Virus record (IMG/VR): IMGVR_UViG_3300009168_000077
Coordinates: 1-37,203 of that record
DNA length: 37,203 nucleotides
Strand: one strand, 5' to 3'
DNA from: a virus
The position numbers were made by a program, and so were the translations under genes. This document shows, in pieces, positions 14,044 to 23,935 of the stretch. The number at the start of each line of letters is the position of its first letter. Positions within the stretch are counted from its first letter, which is position 1. Below the pieces are notes generated by a model that saw only the letters and a program-made list of their open reading frames with translations, made no database searches and was not told where the DNA came from.

Positions 14044-15281
14044 ATAGTATATCCAAGATTAAGAGTAAGCCTTTTTATCATTGTTGTTGCAGAGTCTATG
14101 TTAACACGCAACACATCTCCTGCTGCAAGCGATGGCCCCGTCCATCCTGATGTAGTGCCTGTACTTTTTATTTCACCGCTTATGTAAGGACCAGTACCCC
14201 CAATAGTCATACTGTCCGCGGAAGTAGGAGGATAATTTGTATATGTATCTTTCCAAAGTCCTATAGTGTATGCGCCGGTAGAGCTTCCTAATATTGTCCA
14301 ATTACTTATTGTCATAGCGGTTGGTATATGTACATCACATGCAATACCGGCATAAAGGTTGTCAGGAGATCCAGATAGTACTATATTCAAACATCCTGTA
14401 AATCCTCCACCTTGAAGACCTGTTATACCTGCAGATCCTGTTGATCCTTGGCTACCTGTCTGTCCTTGACTACCAGTAGGCCCAGGCAGTCCTGTTTCTC
14501 CATATGCCAAACCTGTGACTCCTATGGCACCAGTCTGTCCTTGACTTCCTGTAGGCCCAGGTAGCCCAGTCTCTCCTAATACGCCTTCCAATGGTGTATC
14601 AGTGAGATAGGATAGGACGTATACTCCTGTAGTTGAATTAGGCGTTGTCAGGACAACATCAAACTGCCACAGTCCTGTTGATCCTGGTATGACTATACTA
14701 TGATCATACTGAGGCGCCTTCCAGTCATCAAAAGCGAGCGTACCAAATGCCTGGTTACGCATATTCACGCCATTCCAGTACCAAGTCTCTGCACCAGTGT
14801 ATCCTGTAGTATACTCAGCTACATTTACTCCATACCACTGCAAAAGGTGAGGTGTCAGGACTGATCCGTTATTACCTGTGAATGAGAAACATCCTGTGAC
14901 AGCATTATTAAAATATATTGACGTATTTGAATAGTACAGACTCATAGGACTCTCGGCTACAGAGGTGGCGCCTGTATATCCTTGTGATCCTGTATACCCT
15001 TGTGCCCCGGTATATCCTTGAGCACCTGTAGGCCCAGGAAGTCCTGTTTCTCCAAAAGGTAGTCCAGTCAGTCCCTGGCCACCAGTCTGTCCTTGACTTC
15101 CAGTCTGTCCTTGACTGCCTGTAGGCCCTTGTAGTCCAGTATCCCCGCCACTTGGTACCTGCCAGGTACCATCATCTCTTAGATATAATCCTGTAGGAGA
15201 TGATGGCAGATCAGGCACAAATACTTCCGCGGTATGTATGGTGCCTACTCTACTGGTTTTATTCTTATGAGCGTATGCCAT
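14040..15281 (-). CDS. Collagen-like tail fibre protein, 413 aa
   Basis: Contains two collagen-like Gly-X-Y blocks with Thr or Gln favoured (about residues 45-105 and 237-297: [20 protein letters not shown]). The blocks separate a short N-terminal attachment part, a beta-rich middle domain with YYGVN-type strands and a C-terminal beta-sandwich-like domain. Collagen-like rods in phage tails are trimeric spacers between globular domains. The middle and end domains probably give binding specificity. It shares the Gly-X-Thr style with the proteins at 17056 and 25556, suggesting a common origin of the rods. Confidence 0.85.
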   Translation of the reverse strand: MAYAHKNKTSRVGTIHTAEVFVPDLPSSPTGLYLRDDGTWQVPSGGDTGLQGPTGSQGQTGSQGQTGGQGLTGLPFGETGLPGPTGAQGYTGAQGYTGSQGYTGATSVAESPMSLYYSNTSIYFNNAVTGCFSFTGNNGSVLTPHLLQWYGVNVAEYTTGYTGAETWYWNGVNMRNQAFGTLAFDDWKAPQYDHSIVIPGSTGLWQFDVVLTTPNSTTGVYVLSYLTDTPLEGVLGETGLPGPTGSQGQTGAIGVTGLAYGETGLPGPTGSQGQTGSQGSTGSAGITGLQGGGFTGCLNIVLSGSPDNLYAGIACDVHIPTAMTISNWTILGSSTGAYTIGLWKDTYTNYPPTSADSMTIGGTGPYISGEIKSTGTTSGWTGPSLAAGDVLRVNIDSATTMIKRLTLNLGYTI

Positions 15282-15284
15282 TGA

Positions 15285-15542
15285 TTACTGTGCCTTATCA
15301 AAAGGTATTACATTTGTGGTGCTGGTTGGAGATTTACTCTCTCCAAACCTCTGTCCAGCTTTACAAGCAAGAGCCCCCAGTATCAGCGCCACTTCCTGCA
15401 CCCCTATGCTTACAAACTGGCATCCATGACACCAGCATATGATGTTGCCAGTTACCCATGTGAGCAGCACGGTTGCCACGATGCTGGACACGAGTACGCG
15501 CATGATGGAAATTTTTCCGGACAAACCGTTGAGTGCATTCAT
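15285..15542 (-). CDS. Small membrane protein, holin-like, 85 aa
   Basis: ATG 15542 has AAAGGAG upstream. Two hydrophobic segments are visible (about 12-33, SIMRVLVSSIVATVLLTWVTG; and 44-64, FVSIGVQEVALILGALACKAG), with a short turn containing Cys and His (CWCHGCQF) and a hydrophilic tail. Size and two-helix layout fit a class II holin, which would open the membrane at lysis. No endolysin gene is recognised next to it, so the function remains inferred. Position among fibre genes is unusual for a holin. Confidence 0.5.
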   Translation of the reverse strand: MNALNGLSGKISIMRVLVSSIVATVLLTWVTGNIICWCHGCQFVSIGVQEVALILGALACKAGQRFGESKSPTSTTNVIPFDKAQ

Positions 15543-15557
15543 TTTGTTATACTCCTT

Positions 15558-17042
15558 TTAAAACAGTCCTGGATCCTGGAAGGTGGTGGCCACTGCTTTC
15601 GGATTATTGATACGATTGGTTTCTACTACAGTCACCTTATCTGAGGCGTATATGACTGAGCCTGGCCCTTTATATATCAAACCACCCTCATCTGTAGTAG
15701 GTGCTGTATTCCAGATGGATGCCGCATTAGCAAACGTCAATGTAGCACCTGTCATATTACAGGTACATCCCTCACGCACCCAGAAATTACCTGCTATAGT
15801 CCATGCGCCGTTGATGGTACCTGCACCATAGAGACTGCAGTTTCCGCCTACAGTGATGGCCTTCGCCGCCTGGTTGAGAGTGCCTGCTGTCAGTACAAGA
15901 TCACCGTCTGTCACTAAGGCGTCTGCCAATGTGATTGTCTTACCACTTGCATTTATAGTAAGATCATGGAAAGGCGTCTTGCCATTGCAGGTGATGGTGG
16001 ACGTGTTGGTGATTGTGACTGCTGAAGTGTCTACGGTGTAGGTTGCAGATCCATTTGCGGTATAGGATCCTGCACATGTTGTAGCACTTGATCCAAGATC
16101 TATTGTTGCTGCAGCGGTACACCCTCCCCCACTAATACTTGTGCACGATATGGCCGAAGATCCTAATGATATCAAAGATCTATTAGTTGAGCCTGATGTA
16201 TACCCTAAATAAAATTGTCCACATGTTATAGCAAAATTTTTAGTATCTATGGTGGTTGTCACATTTGTTGCACCGGTAACAGCACCCATATATAACGTGC
16301 ATGTACCTATATTAAATGCACCGTCAAAATTTATTGCTGATACACGATCATTTGCTGCTGCTCCTAAAGCCCAATACCCTGTACCAGTATAGGTGATTGC
16401 AGGTAATTTTGTTGTTGCAGCACTATATACTCTGCAGTGCCACGATCCGGACCCATTAAGAGTCACACCAGATCCTATGGTGAAAAAATAGTTACCATCG
16501 CTTCCTGCAAAATAGTTTGTAGCATTAGTAGTAAATGTGCTATTGTCGCCAAAAATTACATTTGATCCAGTACTATTTGCAGTAGAAAATTGTGAACTTG
16601 TTACCGTTAATGAAACGTCTTCCCCAAGGACAACTTGTTTTATTGTTGACTGTTTATCGTCATCAAATGTAACACCACCTGTACCGTTAAAAGTTAGCAC
16701 ACACGAAGATGCGCTTTTAGCTGATCCGCCTGTGCCTGTATGATACATTGCTGTTGAACCATTTAGTGTGATACCATTACCATAAGCATGATTACCTGTT
16801 ATTCCTTCGTCTGAAAAATCACCACCAGCAAGAGTAGCCGTGTACCCAGTCAGCGCCCACGTCCCACTATACCCAGATGTGATCGTGATCGAATTACAAG
16901 CGATATTAGCAGTGGCTGCAGCATTCACAACAGACGTGGCATCAAACACCAAGTCATCCGTGGCGAATGATCCACTGCCACTGTAATTGGCAGTGTTATT
17001 CATATCTGTAGAAGAAGATGATGACCAGGTACGTGTAGCCAT
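15558..17042 (-). CDS. Ser/Thr/Gly-rich beta-helix or adhesin-like tail protein, 494 aa
   Basis: Composition is dominated by Thr, Ser, Gly, Ala and Asn in repeating strands (TANIACNSITITSGYSGTWAL; SLTVTSSQFSTANSTGSNVIFG; ITVGGNCSLYGAGTINGAW), as in right-handed beta-helix adhesins. Several Cys occur in similar strand positions. No autotransporter domain or signal peptide is present, so it is a virion part and not a cell-surface protein. It sits between two collagen-like fibres and may bind surface polysaccharide. No catalytic motif seen. Confidence 0.6.
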   Translation of the reverse strand: MATRTWSSSSSTDMNNTANYSGSGSFATDDLVFDATSVVNAAATANIACNSITITSGYSGTWALTGYTATLAGGDFSDEGITGNHAYGNGITLNGSTAMYHTGTGGSAKSASSCVLTFNGTGGVTFDDDKQSTIKQVVLGEDVSLTVTSSQFSTANSTGSNVIFGDNSTFTTNATNYFAGSDGNYFFTIGSGVTLNGSGSWHCRVYSAATTKLPAITYTGTGYWALGAAANDRVSAINFDGAFNIGTCTLYMGAVTGATNVTTTIDTKNFAITCGQFYLGYTSGSTNRSLISLGSSAISCTSISGGGCTAAATIDLGSSATTCAGSYTANGSATYTVDTSAVTITNTSTITCNGKTPFHDLTINASGKTITLADALVTDGDLVLTAGTLNQAAKAITVGGNCSLYGAGTINGAWTIAGNFWVREGCTCNMTGATLTFANAASIWNTAPTTDEGGLIYKGPGSVIYASDKVTVVETNRINNPKAVATTFQDPGLF

Positions 17043-17055
17043 GTCTTATGCCCCG

Positions 17056-19977
17056 TTATGCCCTCGTGAATGTCAACATCACGCCAAGAAGGTATGCGTC
17101 AACAGCAAGAGTATCTGATGCATCGTCTGGTTTACGGTATACACGTATTTGTATAAGTTGACTTGCTGCAGGACTTCCTGCTAATGTTATTGCAGTAGAA
17201 GCTGGACTTATATAAATATCATTAGTTGTGCCACCTGTGTCCTCAGTTTCAACAGCTGCTCCGTGAGCCTGATCCAATGCATCATCGTTAGCATAAGCTC
17301 GACCTTGTATGGCCCACACTACACCAAAATTAGTATCCGTTGCAGGATGTGACCAATAGAATTGTGCCGTCACAGTACCGCCGTTATAGTCTGATGGTGC
17401 CACAAATGTGCAGTTGCAACGCTCTCGGGTTGCTGAATCAAAAGGAAGGTAGTACATGTTAACAGCATTTGTTGCATACTCTATTTTGGTGACTGCACCA
17501 CATCCGTCAGTATTTGAAGGCCACATACCAGAAGATGACAGGAAAATCTGTCCAGCCAGTGATGCACCAGTCAGTCCATTAGTGCCGGTGATACCCTGGA
17601 AACCAGTGGCGCCTTGCGCACCAGTACAACCTTGACTGCCCGTTGCTCCTTGTTGTCCTGTAGCTCCTTGAAGTCCAGTGATACCTTGGAGGCCTGTAGC
17701 TCCTTGTAAACCAGTGATACCGCCACTGCCGGTGATCCCACCTGATCCAGTGATACCATCTGATCCAGTGATACCCCCACTACCTGTGATCCCGTCAGTG
17801 CCGGTGATACCTCCACTACCAGTGATGCCATCATAACCAGTAGTACCTTGATCACCAGTAGCTCCCTGAAAACCTGTTGCACCTTGTAATCCAGTACAGC
17901 CCTGCTCACCAGTAGCTCCCTGGAAACCTGTTGCCCCTTGATCTCCTGTTATACCTTGAGCGCCTTGATCCCCAGTAGCACCTTGGAAACCAGTAGCCCC
18001 TTGAAAACCTGTTGCTCCTTGCTCCCCGGTTGCGCCTTGTAAACCAGTTATACCTTGTGCCCCTTGACTACCAGTTGCTCCTTGCTCTCCTGTACAACCT
18101 TGTAGTCCAGTAGCTCCTTGCTCACCAGTAGCCCCTTGAAGCCCAGTAATACCTTGAGCGCCTTGATCTCCAGTACATCCTTGCTCTCCTGTTGATCCCT
18201 GTTGTCCAGTAGCCCCTTGAAGCCCAGTAATACCTTGAGCGCCTTGATCTCCAGTACATCCTTGCTCACCTGTTGCCCCTTGAAAACCTGTAGCACCTTG
18301 ATCTCCAGTACATCCTTGCTCACCAGTTAAACCTTGAGCACCCTGCTCACCAGTAGCTCCTTGATCTCCAGTACAACCTTGCTCACCTGTAGCTCCTTGA
18401 AGTCCTGTGATACCACCTGTACCAGTAATACCACCACTACCAGTTATACCCCCACTACCAGTAATACCGCCTGTACCAGTAATACCTCCACTACCAGTAA
18501 TACCCCAACTACCAGTAATACCTTGATCACCTGTAGCTCCTTGCTCTCCTGTAGCTCCTTGGTCCCCAGTACAACCTTGCTCTCCTGTTGCTCCTTGATA
18601 TCCAGTAGCCCCCTGATCTCCTGTACAGCCCTGCTCTCCTGTTGCTCCTTGATCACCTGTTGCTCCTTGCTCACCTGTGGCCCCCTGTAAACCTGTCACT
18701 GCTTGAAGTCCAGTAATACCCTGTGCGCCTTGATCTCCAGTGGCCCCTTGCTCTCCAGTGGCCCCTTGCTCTCCAGTGGCCCCTTGCTCACCAGTAGCCC
18801 CCTGTAATCCTGTAACTGCTTGAAGTCCAGTTATACCTTGTGCACCCTGATCTCCTGTACAACCTTGCTCTCCAGTAGCTCCTTGTAACCCTGTTACTGC
18901 CTGGTATCCTGTTATCCCTTGAAGTCCTTCTGCACCAGTCAAACCGGCCACACCAAATATGCCTGTGGTGCCCTGTACTCCTGTATCGCCCTGTGCTCCT
19001 GTTGGCCCTTGAAGTCCTGTAGCACCAAGCCCAGTACAACCTTGTGATCCTGTATACCCTTGTGCCCCGGTATCCCCTTGTTTATTATCAGGACCTGTTA
19101 TCCCTTGAAAACCAGTGGCACCTTGCTCACCTGTTGCGCCTTGATATCCAGTATCTCCCGAATCACCTTCAGTACCTGTGCATCCTTGCTCACCAGTACA
19201 TCCTTGTTGGCCAGTAGCCCCTTGTTGTCCAGTAGCTCCTTGAAGTCCAGTAGCTCCTTGAAATCCAGTGTCTCCTGAATCACCTTCTAAACCTGTTGCT
19301 CCTTGTAATCCTGTTGCCCCTTGTTGTCCGGTACATCCTTGCTCGCCTGTAACACCTTGATACCCGGTGTCTCCTGAATCACCTTCTAAACCTGTTGGCC
19401 CTTGAAGCCCTGTTGAGCCAAGTCCAGTAGCACCTTGTGATCCAGTATAGCCTTGAGCACCTGTTGCACCATAGGTGCCAGTCATACCCTGTGGCCCCGT
19501 GATGCCTAAAAATGATCCACCTGCAGTACCTGTGTAGCCAGTGACATCCAATGCGTTGTATATCTCAACCACGATATCAGGCTCATATTGAGGTATGGTG
19601 ATTGCTGATCCGGCATTCACGAAGAAGGATATACCATAGTACTCTCCGTGTACAGGAGCTGTAGCCAATGCTCCTGGATCAAATCTCCATTTTATATTCC
19701 AGTTGTCTGATGCTAATTGACTGGCAGCATAAGACAATACAGTGGTGGTATATAGATCAGTGTTAACTTTACTCCAACGCGCTTCGGTGGTAGTAGGAGC
19801 AACCAGTTTATATATGGTAGCCGACAATGTAGGCGTAGTGGTGATGGTAGTTATCTTGATCTCGATATCACCTTCAATCGTTGATCCTTCATTCACCTTC
19901 ACCACTGGAGGTATGTCACCTTCATCCAGGCGTATACCATATACAGAGTACGATAGTGGTACGATTTGATAGGACAT
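17056..19977 (-). CDS. Giant collagen-like fibre protein, 973 aa
   Basis: Three parts: an N-terminal beta domain (1 to about 155) that resembles the 144-aa protein encoded at 20428; roughly 650 residues of Gly-X-Y repeats (about 155-805); and a globular C-terminal head ([20 protein letters not shown]...; [16 protein letters not shown]). The repeat is mostly Gly-X-Thr ([16 protein letters not shown]). It has about fourteen GCT-G triplets placing Cys in the rod and two Ile/Ser-Gly blocks ([13 protein letters not shown]). Thr in the Y position is usual for bacterial and phage collagens and can be glycosylated. Trimers would form rods near 190 nm by the 0.29 nm/residue collagen rise. ATG 19977 has AAGGAG upstream. 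Confidence 0.85.
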   Translation of the reverse strand: MSYQIVPLSYSVYGIRLDEGDIPPVVKVNEGSTIEGDIEIKITTITTTPTLSATIYKLVAPTTTEARWSKVNTDLYTTTVLSYAASQLASDNWNIKWRFDPGALATAPVHGEYYGISFFVNAGSAITIPQYEPDIVVEIYNALDVTGYTGTAGGSFLGITGPQGMTGTYGATGAQGYTGSQGATGLGSTGLQGPTGLEGDSGDTGYQGVTGEQGCTGQQGATGLQGATGLEGDSGDTGFQGATGLQGATGQQGATGQQGCTGEQGCTGTEGDSGDTGYQGATGEQGATGFQGITGPDNKQGDTGAQGYTGSQGCTGLGATGLQGPTGAQGDTGVQGTTGIFGVAGLTGAEGLQGITGYQAVTGLQGATGEQGCTGDQGAQGITGLQAVTGLQGATGEQGATGEQGATGEQGATGDQGAQGITGLQAVTGLQGATGEQGATGDQGATGEQGCTGDQGATGYQGATGEQGCTGDQGATGEQGATGDQGITGSWGITGSGGITGTGGITGSGGITGSGGITGTGGITGLQGATGEQGCTGDQGATGEQGAQGLTGEQGCTGDQGATGFQGATGEQGCTGDQGAQGITGLQGATGQQGSTGEQGCTGDQGAQGITGLQGATGEQGATGLQGCTGEQGATGSQGAQGITGLQGATGEQGATGFQGATGFQGATGDQGAQGITGDQGATGFQGATGEQGCTGLQGATGFQGATGDQGTTGYDGITGSGGITGTDGITGSGGITGSDGITGSGGITGSGGITGLQGATGLQGITGLQGATGQQGATGSQGCTGAQGATGFQGITGTNGLTGASLAGQIFLSSSGMWPSNTDGCGAVTKIEYATNAVNMYYLPFDSATRERCNCTFVAPSDYNGGTVTAQFYWSHPATDTNFGVVWAIQGRAYANDDALDQAHGAAVETEDTGGTTNDIYISPASTAITLAGSPAASQLIQIRVYRKPDDASDTLAVDAYLLGVMLTFTRA

Positions 19978-19993
19978 TACTGTGCTCCTTATA

Positions 19994-20428
19994 CTATTTG
20001 AAACTATCCTGCACGTGTATCACGAGATCCGCGGTATAGTGTGGACCAGTCTCCTGTGACATGCCAGGATTCATGGATATCTGCAAACCATAGTAATCAT
20101 TGTATGCTATACCAGTCACCGCCTGCATATCAACTTCCCAGAATACATCATATGATCCATTAGGCCCAGTATCACCTGTAAGCGATACTACACTGGCCAC
20201 AGGCTGTACAACGTATGCCTGGCTGTATCTATCTCCACTCCATCCTGTAGGCGACTGTACACACCATAGTACTCCTGTATATCCTTCAGGCGTGAGCGTA
20301 CTGCTATAGAAAGACAGGCGTCCTTGTACTGTATCACGTGACTTGCACCGTATGCCAGGACATGATCCAGCATTGTAAAAAGGTTTACCATACGAAGCCC
20401 ACCGTGCAGGACTTATCGGATAATTCAT
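19994..20428 (-). CDS. Small tail protein, paralogue of the giant fibre's N-terminal domain, 144 aa
   Basis: Overlaps the distal-tail gene as ATGA. Both this protein and the start of the 973-aa fibre open with a similar pattern ([14 protein letters not shown] against [14 protein letters not shown]), and near the end both have D/E-YYG(L/I)...N-(P/A)-G...Y..D(L/I)V ([11 protein letters not shown] and [11 protein letters not shown]). This suggests a duplicated attachment domain, here without a rod. A likely role is a connector or adaptor between the tail tip and fibres. It contains three Cys. Confidence 0.65.
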   Translation of the reverse strand: MNYPISPARWASYGKPFYNAGSCPGIRCKSRDTVQGRLSFYSSTLTPEGYTGVLWCVQSPTGWSGDRYSQAYVVQPVASVVSLTGDTGPNGSYDVFWEVDMQAVTGIAYNDYYGLQISMNPGMSQETGPHYTADLVIHVQDSFK

Positions 20429-21201
20429 GTCTCTACCACCTGCTCAGCCAGTTTCAATTTGGCATAGTAGTATGCCTTGCCACGCATACCTTTATCCTCG
20501 AAATCTATGATCTTGCAATCAATTGGAAAGTTGCTTCCACGTGATCCAAACGGATATGCCATACCTGCTATACTGTTGATGGTGATAGTGTTACCACGCT
20601 CAGTTGCCACATATCTTCTAAGACTTCTCATATTAGCGGTGGATAGCAGTACCTCAAACTCCAACTCACCGGCATCCTTCTCCTCATCAAGGTACACGAA
20701 GGTGGCATCATATACGTCCTTCTTATCCACCGTGAATGAAGTGTCTGCTGTATATCCTTTGCTTATATATTGTAAGGTTGGCATGGAAGAGCTCCCAGTG
20801 AATGAAGGGGACAGGACCCTCATAGTCATAGAGAAACTGTATCCATGCCAACTTTTCTGCTTACGCTCATCCAATTTTGACACGGTGACACTCAGGCCAG
20901 AGCTGTAGTCCACGTCCGCACCAAATATCATATCATCAGTACCATTGAATGCAGTCAAGGACAGGATATGATTATTGGCGGCACGGTTAAGTTGTATGGC
21001 ATCCAATATCTCATCTACGTAGTACTCGTAGCCTGCTATGGTGATCTTGGACTCGTATACATCATAGGCTGATCCACGATCGGCGCATACATAGTTACCG
21101 GAAGCAGTCTTTGTCCAAGACAGTGCATACTTCGTGACAGGTTGATATTTGATAACCTTCAGTGTCCGTGGTGTAGTGATACCTGTGCCTGATAGTAGCA
21201 T
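20425..21201 (-). CDS. Distal tail-type protein, 258 aa
   Basis: ATG 21201 comes directly after the tape-measure stop, with GGTGG six bases upstream; an upstream frame to 21249 overlaps the tape measure and has no start signal. The sequence is beta-rich (FGADVDYSSGLSVTVSKLDER; SFTVDKKDVYDATFVYLDEEK; RRYVATERGNTITINSI). Its position right after the tape measure, and ahead of the fibres, is where distal tail (Dit) proteins of siphophages lie. No signature motif of its own, so the name rests on order and size. Confidence 0.6.
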   Translation of the reverse strand: MLLSGTGITTPRTLKVIKYQPVTKYALSWTKTASGNYVCADRGSAYDVYESKITIAGYEYYVDEILDAIQLNRAANNHILSLTAFNGTDDMIFGADVDYSSGLSVTVSKLDERKQKSWHGYSFSMTMRVLSPSFTGSSSMPTLQYISKGYTADTSFTVDKKDVYDATFVYLDEEKDAGELEFEVLLSTANMRSLRRYVATERGNTITINSIAGMAYPFGSRGSNFPIDCKIIDFEDKGMRGKAYYYAKLKLAEQVVET

Positions 21202-21202
21202 C

Positions 21203-23038
21203 TTATACCACCATTTGTCCTCTGTATTGTAGATCCAGCAACATCTCACGCATCTCCTGTAGTTGCTCGGTGCGTGTCTGTCGTATGGCCTCTACGGTGG
21301 TAGCGTCTGCATTACCATTGATGATGATTGTATCTCCGCCTACCTGTACCTGTGGAGAGTTAGATGACAATCTATCGGCTACAACATCCTGTTGAGCCTT
21401 GTTAAGGATAAGCTCTCCAGCATTAGCACGGACAAGTGTGTTGTCTCCGGAGGTGGATGTACCTTCAACTATACCACCTTTTGCAAAGGACTGGCTGGCT
21501 ATCAAGGCGATTTGTACTGCTCCTGTGGCTGCTGCCAGTCCTGCCATGATAGGACCCATAGGCATGAAAGGATTTGTGTCCAATGCTTTTGTGATTGCTA
21601 CAGCAGTATTGATGATGGCCATCACTATTGCCATGGCCTTCTCTTTTTCTCTTGCTTCCTTCTCCTTCTTGACCTTCTCCTTATCTATCTTCTCAAGCTC
21701 CTTCTGTAATTGCTCCTGATTTTTGATAGTGGAGCGAGCCTTTTCCTTTTGCTTATCAGCCCACTCATCTATGCCAGCAAGCTGCACCTGCGTTATGCCT
21801 GATATGATATCCTGGAATTGCTGAGCCACATTCACCATTGTGGAAAGGTTTTCTTCACGCTTGCGTTGCTCTTCCTTTAGTGCCTTTTCTTTTTCTTCAG
21901 CGGCCTTTTCAGCAGTCTCTGCATCACGCTCAGCCTGTGCTTCCTTGTCTTCTACATCTATATTGGCCATGGCTTCACGGTGTGATAATTCTATGGCCTC
22001 AAGATCCGCAGCCAATGTTGATGCTGATTCCTTATTGAATAGAGCGGCCTGCTCAAGATCCATCTTCTTATTTTCATACCATACAGACTCAGCAGCACGA
22101 GCCTTCTCAAACTCATCTTCTATTATTCCTACTGATCTACTTGACAGCTCATCATACAATGATAGTCTGTCACTGTTGGCTGTTTCTGCCTCAGCCTTTA
22201 ATTCGTCGTGGTATCTTCTGGTTGCATCAAGACTTGCCTGAAGAGCCTTTTCTTCCGCGGCAAGTGCTTCTTGTCTGGCCTTTTCTTCCGCATCAAGTCT
22301 TTCCTTAGCAGCCTTCTTGGCCTCTTCTACTTCCTTATCATGCGCCTTCTTCTGATTCTCAATGCGCTTGGCCTCAGCATCAGACATCACCTTCTCTTGC
22401 TCTCCACCCCATGTGGTAGCACTGGTGATCATCTTGCCGAAGGAGTCTGCAGTCTGTACAGCCATTGACTCAGCGGATTTACCTACAGCATCAGCGGCTG
22501 TCTTCAGTCCAGATGCCATCTTATCGCCTATACCAGGTATAAGAGAGGCGCCTTTAGCAAGAGTATTAAGGAGTATCTCCCAATAAGACAGGATGCTTGT
22601 GATAACAAACGTGATGGCAGTCTTGATGGCAAAAAATGTAGTTGATACTACCTGAGCCATGGCCTGTACTGCAGCACCTATATAAGGCGCGGCCCACGCA
22701 AACATCTTGGCAAGATCCTGTATGACAGGCATTAGTCCAGTCACTATGGCGTCCATGATCATGGTGAATGATTTCTTCATGGAGTCCATGGCCTCTTTAC
22801 CGGCCTTCGTTTCACCAAGCGCATCCGTGAATGCCTTGAAGGCCTTCTTGGCCATACCTATGGTGAGCATGGCTGCACCAAAACCAGCAGCCATATCCAT
22901 TATACCAGACTTGGCTTTCGGAGCGGCCTTCTCAACTTCTTTAGTAGCACCACTTACCTTCTTAAGCTCATCTACTGCAGCGTTGAGACTTTCAAGGCCT
23001 TCTACTTTTAGTTGTATAGTCTTGACTATATCAGCCAT
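21203..23038 (-). CDS. Tape measure protein, 611 aa
   Basis: ATG 23038 is preferred over 23044 because AGAGG then lies eight bases upstream. An N-terminal helical segment is followed by hydrophobic helices (about 125-165, VVSTTFFAIKTAITFVITSI), then a long charged coiled coil (KAAKERLDAEEKARQEALAA; EKEKALKEEQRKREENLST), a second hydrophobic part (AMAIVMAIINTAVAITKAL) and a Gly-rich C-terminal region (FAKGGIVEGTSTSGDNTLVR) typical of tape measures. At about 0.15 nm per residue it predicts a tail near 90 nm. It follows the frameshifted chaperone gene, as in most siphophages. Confidence 0.92.
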   Translation of the reverse strand: MADIVKTIQLKVEGLESLNAAVDELKKVSGATKEVEKAAPKAKSGIMDMAAGFGAAMLTIGMAKKAFKAFTDALGETKAGKEAMDSMKKSFTMIMDAIVTGLMPVIQDLAKMFAWAAPYIGAAVQAMAQVVSTTFFAIKTAITFVITSILSYWEILLNTLAKGASLIPGIGDKMASGLKTAADAVGKSAESMAVQTADSFGKMITSATTWGGEQEKVMSDAEAKRIENQKKAHDKEVEEAKKAAKERLDAEEKARQEALAAEEKALQASLDATRRYHDELKAEAETANSDRLSLYDELSSRSVGIIEDEFEKARAAESVWYENKKMDLEQAALFNKESASTLAADLEAIELSHREAMANIDVEDKEAQAERDAETAEKAAEEKEKALKEEQRKREENLSTMVNVAQQFQDIISGITQVQLAGIDEWADKQKEKARSTIKNQEQLQKELEKIDKEKVKKEKEAREKEKAMAIVMAIINTAVAITKALDTNPFMPMGPIMAGLAAATGAVQIALIASQSFAKGGIVEGTSTSGDNTLVRANAGELILNKAQQDVVADRLSSNSPQVQVGGDTIIINGNADATTVEAIRQTRTEQLQEMREMLLDLQYRGQMVV

Positions 23039-23911
23039 CGTCATTACCTCTCATCTTTGCATTACGGAAAGCAGTACGACTATTCTGCTTGGCAATCTGC
23101 TCATTATTCTTCTGAGCCACACACGCGTTGTATTCACGTTTGTACTCTGATGCGGCCCATACCCATAGGTATGACATGTCTTCATATGGAGCGGTACCAA
23201 ACTCCTTGGCATAATCGTATTCGTAGTACCAGTCAATTATTTCGTGAGGTATATATAACAAAGGACATGAGTAGTACAGATCGCCATCGTGCTCCCATAT
23301 TGGGACTTGCGTAGGCTGCGTACACCCCCATGTCTCTCGTAATGTATCATCCTGCTGGCATAGTGAGCATCTCATAGGCACCATGCCAGCGTGTGCCGCA
23401 GCCAGAATTACAAACCCCGCTTCAACTCCTCCAGGCGATCCTCACCTTCCATCTTCACCAGGCCGCCTATACGACATATGTATTTGAAGAGCTCCTGCTT
23501 GATAGGATCCGGTATGAACTCCCACTTGTCTTTTGACACACCACCTGTTGGATCCTGCTCATAGGTATACTCTACACCACTTGGCCAGTCCTTGATATTG
23601 CTCCAGCCTACTACTATCTTACGCAAGGAGTCATACATATTATCTTGCAGCTCAGCCAATGATGCCGCGGAGATGTTTGAAGCCTGAGCAAGTTTGCCGC
23701 TCTTGATCACCATGGTGCGTATGTTGGCATGCTCTTTAGTAGTGAATGGCCTCAATTGAAATACAGGCCAGTGATCTTCTGGTATGATGTACTCGTTGTT
23801 AAGTTTTTCCTTGAATAGATCTGGTATCCATTCGTGTGAAGAAGTTGAGGTACATGGCATCAGACTCATCATCCGTGCACGTACCTCATCAGACATTTTT
23901 ACGTCACTCAT
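23031..23911 (-). CDS. Tail assembly chaperone fusion (gpGT-like) made by -1 frameshift, about 293 aa
   Basis: The upstream gene ends at 23408 and a second open frame, -1 to it, runs past that stop to 23031. A slip at G GGT TTG (23417-23411) would give 167 residues, then V-ILAAAHAG and 117 more, ending MRGNDDG. The downstream part has no start with a proper Shine-Dalgarno. It is rich in Trp, Tyr, Cys and charged residues (CSLCQQDD at its start; PHEIIDWYYEYDYAKEFG). Gene order (tube, G, GT, tape measure) and the slippery site match the lambda G/GT arrangement, where the fusion helps load tube subunits around the tape measure. It overlaps the tape-measure start by eight bases. Confidence 0.85.
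23408..23911 (-). CDS. Tail assembly chaperone (gpG-like), 167 aa
   Basis: ATG 23911 has AAGGAGGACAGG upstream. The product is acidic and helical, with a flexible N terminus (MSDVKMSDEVRARMMSLMP...) and FTTKEHANIRTMVIKSGK, typical of the major, unfused form of siphophage tail chaperones. It ends ELKRGL, with the slippery heptamer covering the last codons. It sits between tail tube and tape measure, the canonical place. Expected to be made in excess of the fusion product. Confidence 0.85.
   Translation of the reverse strand: MSDVKMSDEVRARMMSLMPCTSTSSHEWIPDLFKEKLNNEYIIPEDHWPVFQLRPFTTKEHANIRTMVIKSGKLAQASNISAASLAELQDNMYDSLRKIVVGWSNIKDWPSGVEYTYEQDPTGGVSKDKWEFIPDPIKQELFKYICRIGGLVKMEGEDRLEELKRGL
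23411..23417 (-). other. Slippery heptamer G GGT TTG for -1 frameshifting
   Basis: Read leftward, 23417-23411 is GGGTTTG in phase with codons CGG GGT TTG TAA. After a -1 slip both tRNAs can re-pair (GGG TTT) and the ribosome bypasses the adjacent TAA. It has the X XXY YYZ form, like the GGGAAAG site of lambda G/GT. No obvious downstream pseudoknot was worked out by eye. Confidence 0.85.
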
Positions 23912-23935
23912 CCTGTCCTCCTTATAGCTTTTAAA

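Noticed and set aside
17571-19283. Many open frames on both strands across the collagen-like genes
   Set aside because: They come from the low-complexity Gly-X-Thr repeat read in other frames; their residue patterns (Leu-Val-Lys or Ser-Thr-Leu runs) mirror the repeat and no start sites fit.
17056-19500. Regular short repeats that might look like a CRISPR array
   Set aside because: The period follows codons of the collagen triplet, there are no unique spacers of constant length, and the reading frame stays open throughout.
8858-19977. Diversity-generating retroelement suspected because of the elaborate tail tip
   Set aside because: No reverse transcriptase gene and no template/variable repeat pair were found in the window.
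23031-23384. The 117-codon frame after the tail chaperone as an independent gene
   Set aside because: Neither of its first ATGs has a Shine-Dalgarno, and the frame is open back through the slippery heptamer of the upstream gene, so a -1 fusion explains it better.
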